This document shows, in pieces, positions 1 through 7,177 of a DNA stretch of 64,000 nucleotides. The position numbers and the translations under genes are program-made. Under the pieces are notes generated by a model that searched no databases, was not told the DNA's origin, and saw only the letters and a program-made list of their open reading frames with translations. The stretch is from the NCBI GenBank assembly GCA_026125895.1, contig JAHCKG010000025.1, positions 1-64,000 of the forward strand. The letters run 5' to 3'. Source of the stretch: Pseudolabrys sp. (lineage in GTDB: Bacteria; Pseudomonadota; Alphaproteobacteria; Rhizobiales; Xanthobacteraceae). Position 1 is the stretch's first letter; each line of letters begins with the position of its first letter.

Positions 1-2358
1 ATCGCCACGGTGCGCCCGACCTTCAAGGACGCGACCTCGATCACGCGCGTCAGCGGCCGCCCGGCGATGACCATCGAAGTGTCGAAGCGCACCGGCGCTA
101 ACCTGATCGAGACCGTGGACGCGGTGAAGCGTCAGGTCGAGCGCATGAAGCAGACCTGGCCGCAGGGGGTCGAGGTCGGCTACACCCAGGACAAGTCGAA
201 GCTGATCCGACAGATGCTGGCGGATTTGCAGAACTCGGTCGCTACCGGCGTGCTGCTGGTCGCCGTCATCATCCTGTTCGCGCTCGGCTTCCGCGCCTCG
301 CTGTTCATCGGCATCGCCATTCCGGCGTCGTTCCTCGCCGGCGTGCTCGGCCTGCAGCTCGCGGGGCTGACCGTGAACATCGTGGTGCTGTTCTCGCTGA
401 TCCTCGCGGTCGGCATGCTGGTGGACGATGCCATCATCGTCTCGGAGTTCGCGGAGCGCCGTATGGCCGAAGGCATGGCGCCGAAGGAAGCCTACCGCCA
501 GGCCGCGAGCCGCATGGCCGGCCCGGTGATCGCGGCGACCGCGACGCGCGTTGCCGCATTCTCGCCGCTCCTGTTCTGGCCGGGCATCGTCGGCGAGTTC
601 ATGAAGTACATGCCGATCACTCTGATCGCGACCTTGTCGGCGTCACTGGCGGTGGCGCTGTTCTTCACGCCGACGCTCGGGGCGCTGCTCGGCCGCGCCT
701 CGCCGGTGCCGCATGACGAGCGCGCCTCCGATCGCGGTCTCTACATGCGCACCGTGCGCTTCGCCCTGCATCGCCCGGGCCTGATCCTGACGCTCGCCGT
801 CGGCCTCCTAATCGCGGTGATCTCGACCTATGCCAAGTTCGGCAACGGCGTCGAGTTCTTCCCCTCGGTCGAGCCCGACTACGGCCAGGTGATCGTGCAC
901 GCGCGCGGCAACGTCTCGCTCGACGAGAAGGACGCCATCCTCAAGCAGGTCGAGAAGGTCGTTCTGGCGACCGGCGGCCTCAAGACCGTTTACACCCGTA
1001 TCGGCGAACAGCCGCGCGGCTCCAACGAACTGACCGAAGACACGATCGGCGTCATCCAGTACGAGTTCGACGATTGGCAGAAGCGCCTGCCGGCGCACAA
1101 GATCATGGACCAGATCCGCGACCAGACGCGGAATATTCCGGGCGTGCTGGTCGAGGTGACGGCGCCGCGCGCCGGCCCGCCGACCGGCAAGCCGATCCAG
1201 GTGCAGCTCGCCGCGCTCGATCCCGACAAGCTGCCGGCGGCCGCCAAGCAGGTCGCGGCGGCGCTTGCCACCATGCCGGAGGTCCGCGATCTCGACGACG
1301 GCCTGCCGCTGCCGGGCATCGACTGGAAGATCAAGGTGGACAAGACCGAGGCCGCCAAATACGGCGCCGGCCTCGGTTCGGTCGGCAACGCGGTGCAGCT
1401 CGTCACCAACGGCGTCAAGGTGACCGAGTATCGCCCGTCCGACAACGACAAGGCGGTGGACATCATCGTCCGCTTCCCGGAGGACCGCCGCAGCCTCGAC
1501 ACCATCGACGAACTGCGCGTGCAGACGCAGGCCGGCTACGTGCCGATCGGCAACTTCGTGCAGCGCGAACCGGCGCAACGCGTCGGCTACATCAACCGCG
1601 TCAACGGCAACCGCGTCATGACGGTGTCGTCGAACATCGCCGACGGCGTGCAGAACGCGGTGGTGCAGAAGGAGATTACCGACAAGCTCGCCAAGATGGA
1701 TCTCGGCAGCGGCGTCACCTTCAAGCTCAAGGGCGAAGACGAGGAGCGCGACAAGGCCGGCGCCTTCCTCGGCAAGGCCTTCGGCACGGCGCTTTTCCTG
1801 ATCTTCGCGATCCTGCTGGCGCAGTTCAACCGCTTCATCTCGGTCGGGCTGGTGCTGTCGGCGGTGTTGCTCTCGACCATCGGCGTGCTGCTCGGCCTCA
1901 TGATCATGGGCCAGCCGTTCGGCGTGGTGATGACCGGCATCGGCATCATCGCCAATGCCGGCGTCATCGTGAACAACAACATCGTGCTGATCGACACCTA
2001 CGACCGGCTGCGCCGCGAAGGGCAGAACGCCTATGAGGCGATCCTCGAGACCTGCCGCGAGCGCGCGCGTCCGGTGGTGCTGACGGCGGTGACGGCGATC
2101 CTCGGCGTGCTGCCGATCGCCTTCGGCATCAACCTCGACTTCATCGGCCGCGAGGTGACGCACGGCGCGCCGGCGACGCAGTGGTGGATCAGCCTGTCGA
2201 CCGCGATCGTCTTCGGCCTCGGCTTCGCCACGGTGCTGACGCTGATCGTGACGCCGGCGGCGCTGATGGGCATCGCCAACATCGCGGCGCGTCGCGACCG
2301 CTGGCGTGAGCGCCGGGCCGCGCGGCGGCAGGCCAAGCTCGGCGTGCCGGCGGAATAG
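1..2358 (+). CDS. RND-family efflux transporter permease, 3' part (5' end outside window)
   Basis: The reading frame is open from base 1, so the gene begins upstream. The 785 residues seen are roughly the C-terminal three quarters of an HAE1/AcrB-type inner-membrane pump (usual length about 1,030-1,050), which exports drugs or other solutes by proton antiport with a periplasmic adaptor and an outer-membrane channel. Visible parts are the end of the first porter domain, the TM2-6 bundle carrying GMLVDDAIIV (the Asp pair of the proton relay, about residues 139-148), the second porter domain (about 290-580) and TM7-12. In TM10 the segment reads VIVNNNIVLID, so Asn occupies the area where AcrB has its essential Lys. 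The ending NIAARRDRWRERRA is a basic cytoplasmic tail. A terminator follows directly. The substrate cannot be inferred because the adaptor gene is not in view. Confidence 0.93.
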   Translation: MATVRPTFKDATSITRVSGRPAMTIEVSKRTGANLIETVDAVKRQVERMKQTWPQGVEVGYTQDKSKLIRQMLADLQNSVATGVLLVAVIILFALGFRASLFIGIAIPASFLAGVLGLQLAGLTVNIVVLFSLILAVGMLVDDAIIVSEFAERRMAEGMAPKEAYRQAASRMAGPVIAATATRVAAFSPLLFWPGIVGEFMKYMPITLIATLSASLAVALFFTPTLGALLGRASPVPHDERASDRGLYMRTVRFALHRPGLILTLAVGLLIAVISTYAKFGNGVEFFPSVEPDYGQVIVHARGNVSLDEKDAILKQVEKVVLATGGLKTVYTRIGEQPRGSNELTEDTIGVIQYEFDDWQKRLPAHKIMDQIRDQTRNIPGVLVEVTAPRAGPPTGKPIQVQLAALDPDKLPAAAKQVAAALATMPEVRDLDDGLPLPGIDWKIKVDKTEAAKYGAGLGSVGNAVQLVTNGVKVTEYRPSDNDKAVDIIVRFPEDRRSLDTIDELRVQTQAGYVPIGNFVQREPAQRVGYINRVNGNRVMTVSSNIADGVQNAVVQKEITDKLAKMDLGSGVTFKLKGEDEERDKAGAFLGKAFGTALFLIFAILLAQFNRFISVGLVLSAVLLSTIGVLLGLMIMGQPFGVVMTGIGIIANAGVIVNNNIVLIDTYDRLRREGQNAYEAILETCRERARPVVLTAVTAILGVLPIAFGINLDFIGREVTHGAPATQWWISLSTAIVFGLGFATVLTLIVTPAALMGIANIAARRDRWRERRAARRQAKLGVPAE

Positions 2359-2384
2359 ACCGGCGCGGCACGCGCCACATCAAG

Positions 2385-2415
2385 CCGTCGGCTCTTTGGG
2401 CCGGCGGTTTTTCGT
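2385..2415 (+). terminator. Rho-independent terminator of the RND gene
   Basis: An 8-bp stem CCGTCGGC / GCCGGCGG (one G-U pair) with a 7-base loop is followed by TTTTTCGTTT, 26 bases after the pump stop codon. Confidence 0.8.
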
Positions 2416-2416
2416 T

Positions 2417-2665
2417 TCAGAGTTCGATTTTGCCGTAGACGGTGACGTTGAGTTCGAGCGCGCGGCTGGCAACGCCCATGCCGGTGGTGAAGCTGTCGCC
2501 CGGCTTGATGCGGCCCTCGGCATGGGCCTTGCGGATGTGCTTTTCCAGCTCGCGGCGGGCGGCGTAATCGATGGTCCGCATGAACTGGCGGACGGCCGCC
2601 TCGACGACCAGGTCCTGGGTCGAGGTTCCGGGCGCGGACTGTTTCTGCAACGCGCTGTTGGACAT
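2417..2665 (-). CDS. Small conserved protein resembling DUF6494
   Basis: This is an 82-residue protein of unknown function. The core (about residues 20-82) has the pattern VRQFMRTIDYAARRELEKHIRKA followed by a beta-rich end LNVTVYGKIEL. That resembles the short DUF6494 family, whose members carry a helical REIE(K/A) segment and a C-terminal strand. The start at 2665 (MSNSALQK) is preferred over an in-frame ATG at 2716 because the family is short and the extra 17 residues (MYGRNLINNKQ...) look like translated leader. Neither start has a good Shine-Dalgarno sequence. The gene is divergent from the bactofilin gene across an AT-rich stretch (about 2670-2760) that probably holds both promoters. 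Family assignment is from memory of the motif only. Confidence 0.6.
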   Translation of the reverse strand: MSNSALQKQSAPGTSTQDLVVEAAVRQFMRTIDYAARRELEKHIRKAHAEGRIKPGDSFTTGMGVASRALELNVTVYGKIEL

Positions 2666-2848
2666 GACGCTATTTAAACGAGGCTGTTTGTTATTAATCA
2701 AGTTGCGGCCGTACATTGAGTTAATGCGCCCAGGCGTTAGTGATTAACAGAGGTTGTGCTGGCGGCCTGCCCCGCAGGCGATACCTTTCGGACCGTGTTT
2801 AATCCAATGCCGCCGGCTTCGCCGCGGCGCCGTTCGGAAGGTGACGTC

Positions 2849-3376
2849 ATGAGCTTTCTGTCCAAGGACAATCCGGCCGTCGAGCCGCGTCTCGGTTCCT
2901 CGCTGCGGGCGCAGCCCGACATCGTCACCACCTTCGGCTCCGGCATGCTGGTCACCGGCAACGTGGTCGCCGCCGGCGCGGTGCAGATCTTCGGCCGTGT
3001 CATCGGCGACGTCCGCGCCGAGCACCTCATCATCGGCCCGGGCGCCTATGTCGAGGGCACCGTCACGGCGCGCGACGCCGTGGTGCAGGGCACTTTCAAG
3101 GGCACGCTCTATGCCAACGCCGTGAAGCTCCAGGGCGAAGCGCTGGTGCAGGGCGAGGTGTACAACAAGTCGCTCAGCATCGAACCGAATGTGGTGTTCG
3201 AAGGCTCGTCGCGCCGTCTCGAGCGGGCGGTGGATGCGCCCAGCATCAACGAAGCGAAGGTCCCGAGCCAGGCCCAGCCAGCCGCGGCGCTGCCGGCGGT
3301 CGAAGAGCCGCTCGAACTGGTGCCGCAGCAATTCGCCGAACTGCCGGGTGAAGTCGATAACGACGTTCTGGCCTGA
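2849..3376 (+). CDS. Bactofilin, polymer-forming cytoskeletal protein
   Basis: This 175-residue protein belongs to the bactofilin (DUF583) family, whose members polymerise into filaments without nucleotide and place cell-wall or morphogenesis enzymes. Residues about 35-130 form the right-handed beta-helix signature: short repeating strands with glycine turns such as GSGMLVTGNVVAAG, IFGRVIGDVRAEHLIIGPGAYVEGTV and VVQGTFKGTLYA. Disordered ends flank the core, the C-terminus being rich in Pro, Ala and Glu. ATG 2849 is chosen because GGAAGG lies just upstream and homologues start with MSFL-like sequence; the open frame extends 31 codons further but looks non-coding. The stop at 3374-3376 abuts the stop of the convergent DUF1850 gene with no gap. 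Confidence 0.88.
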   Translation: MSFLSKDNPAVEPRLGSSLRAQPDIVTTFGSGMLVTGNVVAAGAVQIFGRVIGDVRAEHLIIGPGAYVEGTVTARDAVVQGTFKGTLYANAVKLQGEALVQGEVYNKSLSIEPNVVFEGSSRRLERAVDAPSINEAKVPSQAQPAAALPAVEEPLELVPQQFAELPGEVDNDVLA

Positions 3377-3760
3377 TTAAGGGCAGGTCGTCAGCGTCAC
3401 CGGATCGGCTTTCTTGTCGGGCAGGTAGTCGCCCATCGGCTTGCAAGCCTGTCCCTTTGCTTCGCCGATACAGACCTGCCAGTCGCCGACCGTCATGCCG
3501 GAGCGCCGCAGGATGACCTGTGGCAGCGGCGCGACATGCGGATTGTAGCGCCACCACTTTCCATCGAACTTGGCGTCGGGCGGCGGCTCCATGCCGGCGC
3601 CCGTGCCCTGCACGCGGTCCTCGAGCAGCACGACGCCGGCCGGGGTTGCGCGATAGTCTTCTTCCCAGCGGATCTTCTCGATCGAGTGCGTCCAGGCCAG
3701 CGTCAGCGCCATCGTGCCGAGCCGCACGGTGGCGCCAGCCGCGAGCAGGCAGAACTCCAT
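3377..3760 (-). CDS. DUF1850 protein, accessory gene of TAXI-TRAP system 1
   Basis: This 127-residue protein fits DUF1850, a short family that recurs beside fused TAXI-type TRAP permease genes. Visible hallmarks are the N-terminal hydrophobic stretch (MEFCLLAAGATVRLGTMALTLAW), then TLAWTHSIEKIRWEEDYRA and GTGAGMEPPPDAKFDGKWW, which match the family pattern of a beta-rich domain with HS-x-E and GxGME segments. Function is unknown; export or membrane association is plausible from the N-terminus. It starts three bases after the permease stop, so it is the last gene of the binding-protein, permease, DUF1850 operon. No equivalent gene accompanies TRAP system 2. Confidence 0.8.
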   Translation of the reverse strand: MEFCLLAAGATVRLGTMALTLAWTHSIEKIRWEEDYRATPAGVVLLEDRVQGTGAGMEPPPDAKFDGKWWRYNPHVAPLPQVILRRSGMTVGDWQVCIGEAKGQACKPMGDYLPDKKADPVTLTTCP

Positions 3761-3763
3761 CGC

Positions 3764-5887
3764 TTACTCCGCGGCCGTGGCGGTGGCCGGCGTCTGCCGG
3801 TTGCGGTGCTGCCAGAACTGGTAGGCGAGGAAGGCGCCGCAACAGACGAAGCCGATCGGGTCGGTGTACGGATATTCCAGCACCAGCAACACCGCCGAGC
3901 CGAAGGCGACGATGCGCGCGATCCAGCCGACCGGGCCGAGGAAATAACCGATCGCGGTCACGCCCCACAGTGTCACGGCAATCACGGCCTTGAGCACCAT
4001 GTAGACAGCGGCGGCGGCGAAACCCCATTCGGCGACGTGGTTGCCGACCGGCTGCAGCATCAGCGCCGGCGAGTAGATCGCCATGAACGGCACGATCCAG
4101 CCGGGCAGGGCTATCTTCACCGCCGTCCAGCCTATCTTGAATCCGCTTTCCTTGGCGATTGACGCGGCCGCGAAGGCGGCGAGCGCCACCGGCGGCGTCA
4201 GGTCGGCCATGATGCCGAAGTAGAACACGAACATGTGCGACACGATCAGCGGCACGCCGAGATGCAGCAGCGCCGGCGCCGCGATCGACGAGGTGATGAT
4301 GTAGTTCGGGATGGTCGGGATGCCCATGCCGAGGATCAGCGACACCAGTGCGGTGAGGCACAGCGACAGGAAGATCGAGCTTTCGCCGACCGAGACGATG
4401 ACGCGGACGAAGTTGGTCGCGGCGCCGGTGAGCGTCAGGGTGCCGATGATGGTGCCGACCAGCGCGCAGGCGACGCCGACCGGCAGCGCGTGCCGGGCGC
4501 CGTCGGCCAGCGAGTTGAGCGCGATGCTCAGCGTCTCGCGGCCGCCCTTGACGAAGACGGTGATCGCCATCAGCGCCACCACCATCGAGATCAGGAGCCA
4601 GATGCCGAACTCGAAGAACAGCGCCGCCGACAGGCCGAGCGCGATCCAGAACACGATGCGCAGCACCGGCGCCGGAATGGCGGCGACGATCGGATGGCTG
4701 AAGATCACCATCACGGTGAGGCCGAGGCCGACGGTGCCGGCGAACAGCGGCGTGTAGCCGGCGAACAGGAGGACCACCAGCGCGGCGAGCGGCATCAGCA
4801 GATACCAGTTCTTGCGCAGCGCCGCGATCGGGCTCGGGGTCTGGTCCTTCGACAGGCCGACGAGGCCGCGCTTGCCGGCTTCCAGGTGCACGGCCCAGAA
4901 CGCCGAATAGTAGTAGAGAACGGCCGGAACGACCGCCGCGATGCAGACCGCGGAGTAGGGCACGTTGATGGTTTCCGCCATGATGAAGGCGACGGCGCCC
5001 ATCACCGGCGGCATGATCTGGCCGCCCATCGACGACGTCGCCTCAACGGCGCCGGCGAAATAGGCCGGATAGCCGAAGCGCTTCATCAGCGGAATGGTGA
5101 ACTGGCCGACGGTGACGACATTGGCGATGCCGGAGCCGTTGATCGTGCCCATCAGACCCGACGAGATCACGGCGACCTTGGCGGGGCCGCCGCGCCTGTG
5201 GCCGACGAGACCCATCGAAATGTCGTTGAACAGCGAGATCATGCCGGCGCGCTCGAGGAAAGCGCCGAACAGGATGAACAGGAAGATGTAGGTCGAGGAC
5301 ACATAGATCGGCGTGCCGTAGATGCCTTCGGTGCCGCCGAACATCTGGTCGATGACCTGGCCGAAATCGTAGCCGCGGGTGTTGAGCGGGCTCGGGAAGT
5401 ACTCGCCGAAGAAGGCGTAACTCAGGAAGATGGCGCAGATGATCGGCAGGATCGGCCCCATCATGCGGCGGCCGGCTTCGAACACCAGCAGCACCACCAG
5501 CACGCCGACCGCGATGTCCATGGTGCTCGGGTCGCCGGCGCGGGTGATGAGGTCCTCGTAGAACACCCAGTGATAGAGGCCGAGCACGAAGCCGGCGATG
5601 CCGAGCGCCCAGAAGGCGGCCTTCATCATCCGCCTGTCGGTCAGCGTGGCGCTGACGCCGAATACGACGACCATCAGGAAGCCGACATGCACGGAGCGCA
5701 CGATCTGGCTCGGCAGCGGCGAGAACATGGCCGTGACGATCTGGAACGTCGAGAAGGCGACGGCGATCCAGAACAAAGTGCGCCCTTCGAAATTGGTGCC
5801 CCAGCCTTTTTCGAGCTGGGCTTCGGCTTTGGTCTGGCCGGGAATGGGCGCACCCGGCTGCACGGCGGCGATGTCGGCGTCGGTCAT
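3764..5887 (-). CDS. TAXI-TRAP transporter fused permease (4TM + 12TM), system 1
   Basis: This 707-residue polytopic protein joins the DctQ-like (4 TM, about residues 35-150) and DctM-like (12 TM, about 150-650) subunits of a TRAP transporter, the usual arrangement for TAXI-type systems. It moves a solute, typically an organic anion, across the inner membrane with Na+ or H+ together with the periplasmic protein encoded upstream (6011-6961). Conserved DctM features include GTINGSGIANVVTVG, SSMGGQIMPPVMGAVAF and MGIPTIPNYIITSS. The start ATG 5887 is preceded by CCAGGACC. It lies 123 bases after the binding-protein gene, with a strong hairpin between them. The C-terminal end ATATAAE is short and cytoplasmic. 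The substrate cannot be read from sequence. Confidence 0.93.
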   Translation of the reverse strand: MTDADIAAVQPGAPIPGQTKAEAQLEKGWGTNFEGRTLFWIAVAFSTFQIVTAMFSPLPSQIVRSVHVGFLMVVVFGVSATLTDRRMMKAAFWALGIAGFVLGLYHWVFYEDLITRAGDPSTMDIAVGVLVVLLVFEAGRRMMGPILPIICAIFLSYAFFGEYFPSPLNTRGYDFGQVIDQMFGGTEGIYGTPIYVSSTYIFLFILFGAFLERAGMISLFNDISMGLVGHRRGGPAKVAVISSGLMGTINGSGIANVVTVGQFTIPLMKRFGYPAYFAGAVEATSSMGGQIMPPVMGAVAFIMAETINVPYSAVCIAAVVPAVLYYYSAFWAVHLEAGKRGLVGLSKDQTPSPIAALRKNWYLLMPLAALVVLLFAGYTPLFAGTVGLGLTVMVIFSHPIVAAIPAPVLRIVFWIALGLSAALFFEFGIWLLISMVVALMAITVFVKGGRETLSIALNSLADGARHALPVGVACALVGTIIGTLTLTGAATNFVRVIVSVGESSIFLSLCLTALVSLILGMGIPTIPNYIITSSIAAPALLHLGVPLIVSHMFVFYFGIMADLTPPVALAAFAAASIAKESGFKIGWTAVKIALPGWIVPFMAIYSPALMLQPVGNHVAEWGFAAAAVYMVLKAVIAVTLWGVTAIGYFLGPVGWIARIVAFGSAVLLVLEYPYTDPIGFVCCGAFLAYQFWQHRNRQTPATATAAE

Positions 5888-5944
5888 GGTTCGGTCCTGG
5901 AGGCGAGTGGTTTCGTCATTCCGCGACGCGCGCGGCGCGTCCTG

Positions 5945-5998
5945 GGATGAAGAAATCGATGAAGAAACGGCGCGAAGGCTGGGTCGCCTTCGCGCCGT
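5945..5998 (-). terminator. Hairpin between binding-protein and permease genes (attenuator or leaky terminator)
   Basis: There is a perfect 13-bp inverted repeat (5967-5979 with 5986-5998, loop of 6). On the transcribed strand it is followed by a T-rich run TTCTTCATCGATTTCTTC. Such an element could end most transcripts after the binding-protein gene, or protect its 3' end, so that binding protein is made in excess over permease. Confidence 0.65.
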
Positions 5999-6010
5999 CC
6001 GGAGCGCGTC

Positions 6011-6961
6011 TTACAGCGCGCCCTTTTCCTTGTAGAACTTCTCGGCGCCCGGGTGCAGCGGCGCCGGCGGGTTCTTGCCCGCAGCGTCGATCTTGATCGC
6101 CTTGGCGGCGGCGTGCGCGGCCTGCAGCGTCGGCAGCGCGTCGAACAGATCCTTGGTCATCTGATAGACGAGGTCGTCCGACAGCTTGGCGTTGGTGACG
6201 AGATAGTTCTGCACCGCCGCCGCGGCGACGTCCTTGTCGTTGCCCGGATAGGTGCCGCCGGGGATGGTGACAGCCTGATAGGGCGTGCCGACCTTCTCGA
6301 CCACCGACTTCGGAATTTCGACGATGACGCACTCGACCGACGCGCACAGGTCGCGGATCGCCGAGACGCCGAGACCGGCCGAGATCAGCGTGGCGTCGAG
6401 CTGACGGTTCTTCATCAGTTCGACGGACTCGTTGAACGGCAGATACTCGACCTTGCCGAGATCCTTGTAGCTCATGCCGGCGCCTTCGAGGATGGCGCGG
6501 GCGTTGAGCTCGGTGCCCGACTTCGGCGCGCCGACCGACAGGCGCTTGCCCTTGAGATCGGCGAGCGTCTTGACGCCGGAATCCTTCAGCGCGGCGATCT
6601 GGATGTAGTTCGGATAGATCGCGGCGACGGTGCGCAGCTTGTCGAGCTTGGCCTTGAAGCCGACTTCGGCGTTGCCCTTCCAGGCGTCGGCGAGCGAGTC
6701 ACCGAGCGTGAAGGCGAGTTCGCCCTTGCCCTGCTGGATCAGGTTGAGGTTCTCGACCGAAGCCTTGGTCGACTGCACCGAGGGCTTCGAGTCCTTGATC
6801 TTCTCGGCATAGACCTTCGAGATCGCGACGCCGAGTGGATAATAAACGCCGCCCGTGCCGCCGGTGAGAATGTTGATGAATTGGTCGGCGTAGGCCTGCA
6901 TCGGCAGCGCCATCATGGCGCCGGCGAGAGCGGTCGCGCACAGACGTCGGGATAAAGTCAT
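6011..6961 (-). CDS. TAXI-family TRAP solute-binding protein, system 1
   Basis: This 316-residue periplasmic protein has a Sec signal peptide (cleavage likely after MALPMQAYA, about residue 25). The mature N-terminus carries INILTGGTGGVYYPLG, the TAXI-family signature that begins the ligand-binding alpha/beta fold. Other family segments are KDSKPSVQSTKASVENLNLIQ, KRLSVGAPKSGTE and the C-terminal LHPGAEKFYKEKGAL. It captures the solute for the fused permease encoded downstream. The start is secure: AGGAGGA lies 8 bases before ATG 6961. The upstream region has a sigma-54-like promoter, and the regulator gene encoding a sigma-54 activator lies immediately beyond. The ligand is unknown; TAXI proteins are known to bind C4-C5 dicarboxylates, amino acids or related anions. 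Confidence 0.92.
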   Translation of the reverse strand: MTLSRRLCATALAGAMMALPMQAYADQFINILTGGTGGVYYPLGVAISKVYAEKIKDSKPSVQSTKASVENLNLIQQGKGELAFTLGDSLADAWKGNAEVGFKAKLDKLRTVAAIYPNYIQIAALKDSGVKTLADLKGKRLSVGAPKSGTELNARAILEGAGMSYKDLGKVEYLPFNESVELMKNRQLDATLISAGLGVSAIRDLCASVECVIVEIPKSVVEKVGTPYQAVTIPGGTYPGNDKDVAAAAVQNYLVTNAKLSDDLVYQMTKDLFDALPTLQAAHAAAKAIKIDAAGKNPPAPLHPGAEKFYKEKGAL

Positions 6962-7022
6962 TGATTGATCCTCCTGGTTTCCTCAATTGGCTGTCTGCCT
7001 TTACGGCTTGCGTCTGGTCGTT

Positions 7023-7038
7023 AACAAGAACCGTGCCA
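7023..7038 (-). promoter_or_regulatory. Sigma-54 (-24/-12) promoter candidate for TAXI-TRAP operon 1
   Basis: On the minus strand the sequence is TGGCACGGTTCTTGTT. It matches the RpoN consensus TGGCACG-N4-TTGC(A/T) at every conserved position except the last C (T here). The spacing is exact and the site is about 60 bases before ATG 6961. The gene immediately upstream encodes a GAFTGA-containing sigma-54 activator. The 4+4 palindrome GCACTTGTGC at 7051-7060 is a possible activator site. Confidence 0.6.
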
Positions 7039-7177
7039 GCAGCGATGGGCGCACTTGTGCACCATCATCACGCGGGTTCAAGAGGTTAGTTGCACATCGC
7101 CTGTATGCGGACGCGCGCTTGGCAAGATCTTGCCGATCCGCTCGTTCGGCCCGGCGGAAACCTGCCGGAATGCGGAA

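Noticed and set aside
808-2163. Long minus-strand open frame of 451 codons antisense to the RND pump gene
   Set aside because: The plus-strand product has clear RND motifs and codon bias; the antisense peptide is Arg/His/Asp-rich, typical of a shadow frame in G+C-rich DNA.
2756-2848. 31-codon N-terminal extension of the bactofilin
   Set aside because: It lacks a ribosome site and family similarity; ATG 2849 has GGAAGG upstream.
4235-5950. Plus-strand open frame of 571 codons antisense to the TAXI permease gene
   Set aside because: Composition is dominated by Arg, His, Asp and Gln with no domain; it mirrors the hydrophobic permease on the other strand.
7051-7060. Firm assignment of GCACTTGTGC as the DctD binding site
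   Set aside because: A 4+4 palindrome is too short to be significant alone; it is mentioned only as a possible site next to the sigma-54 promoter.
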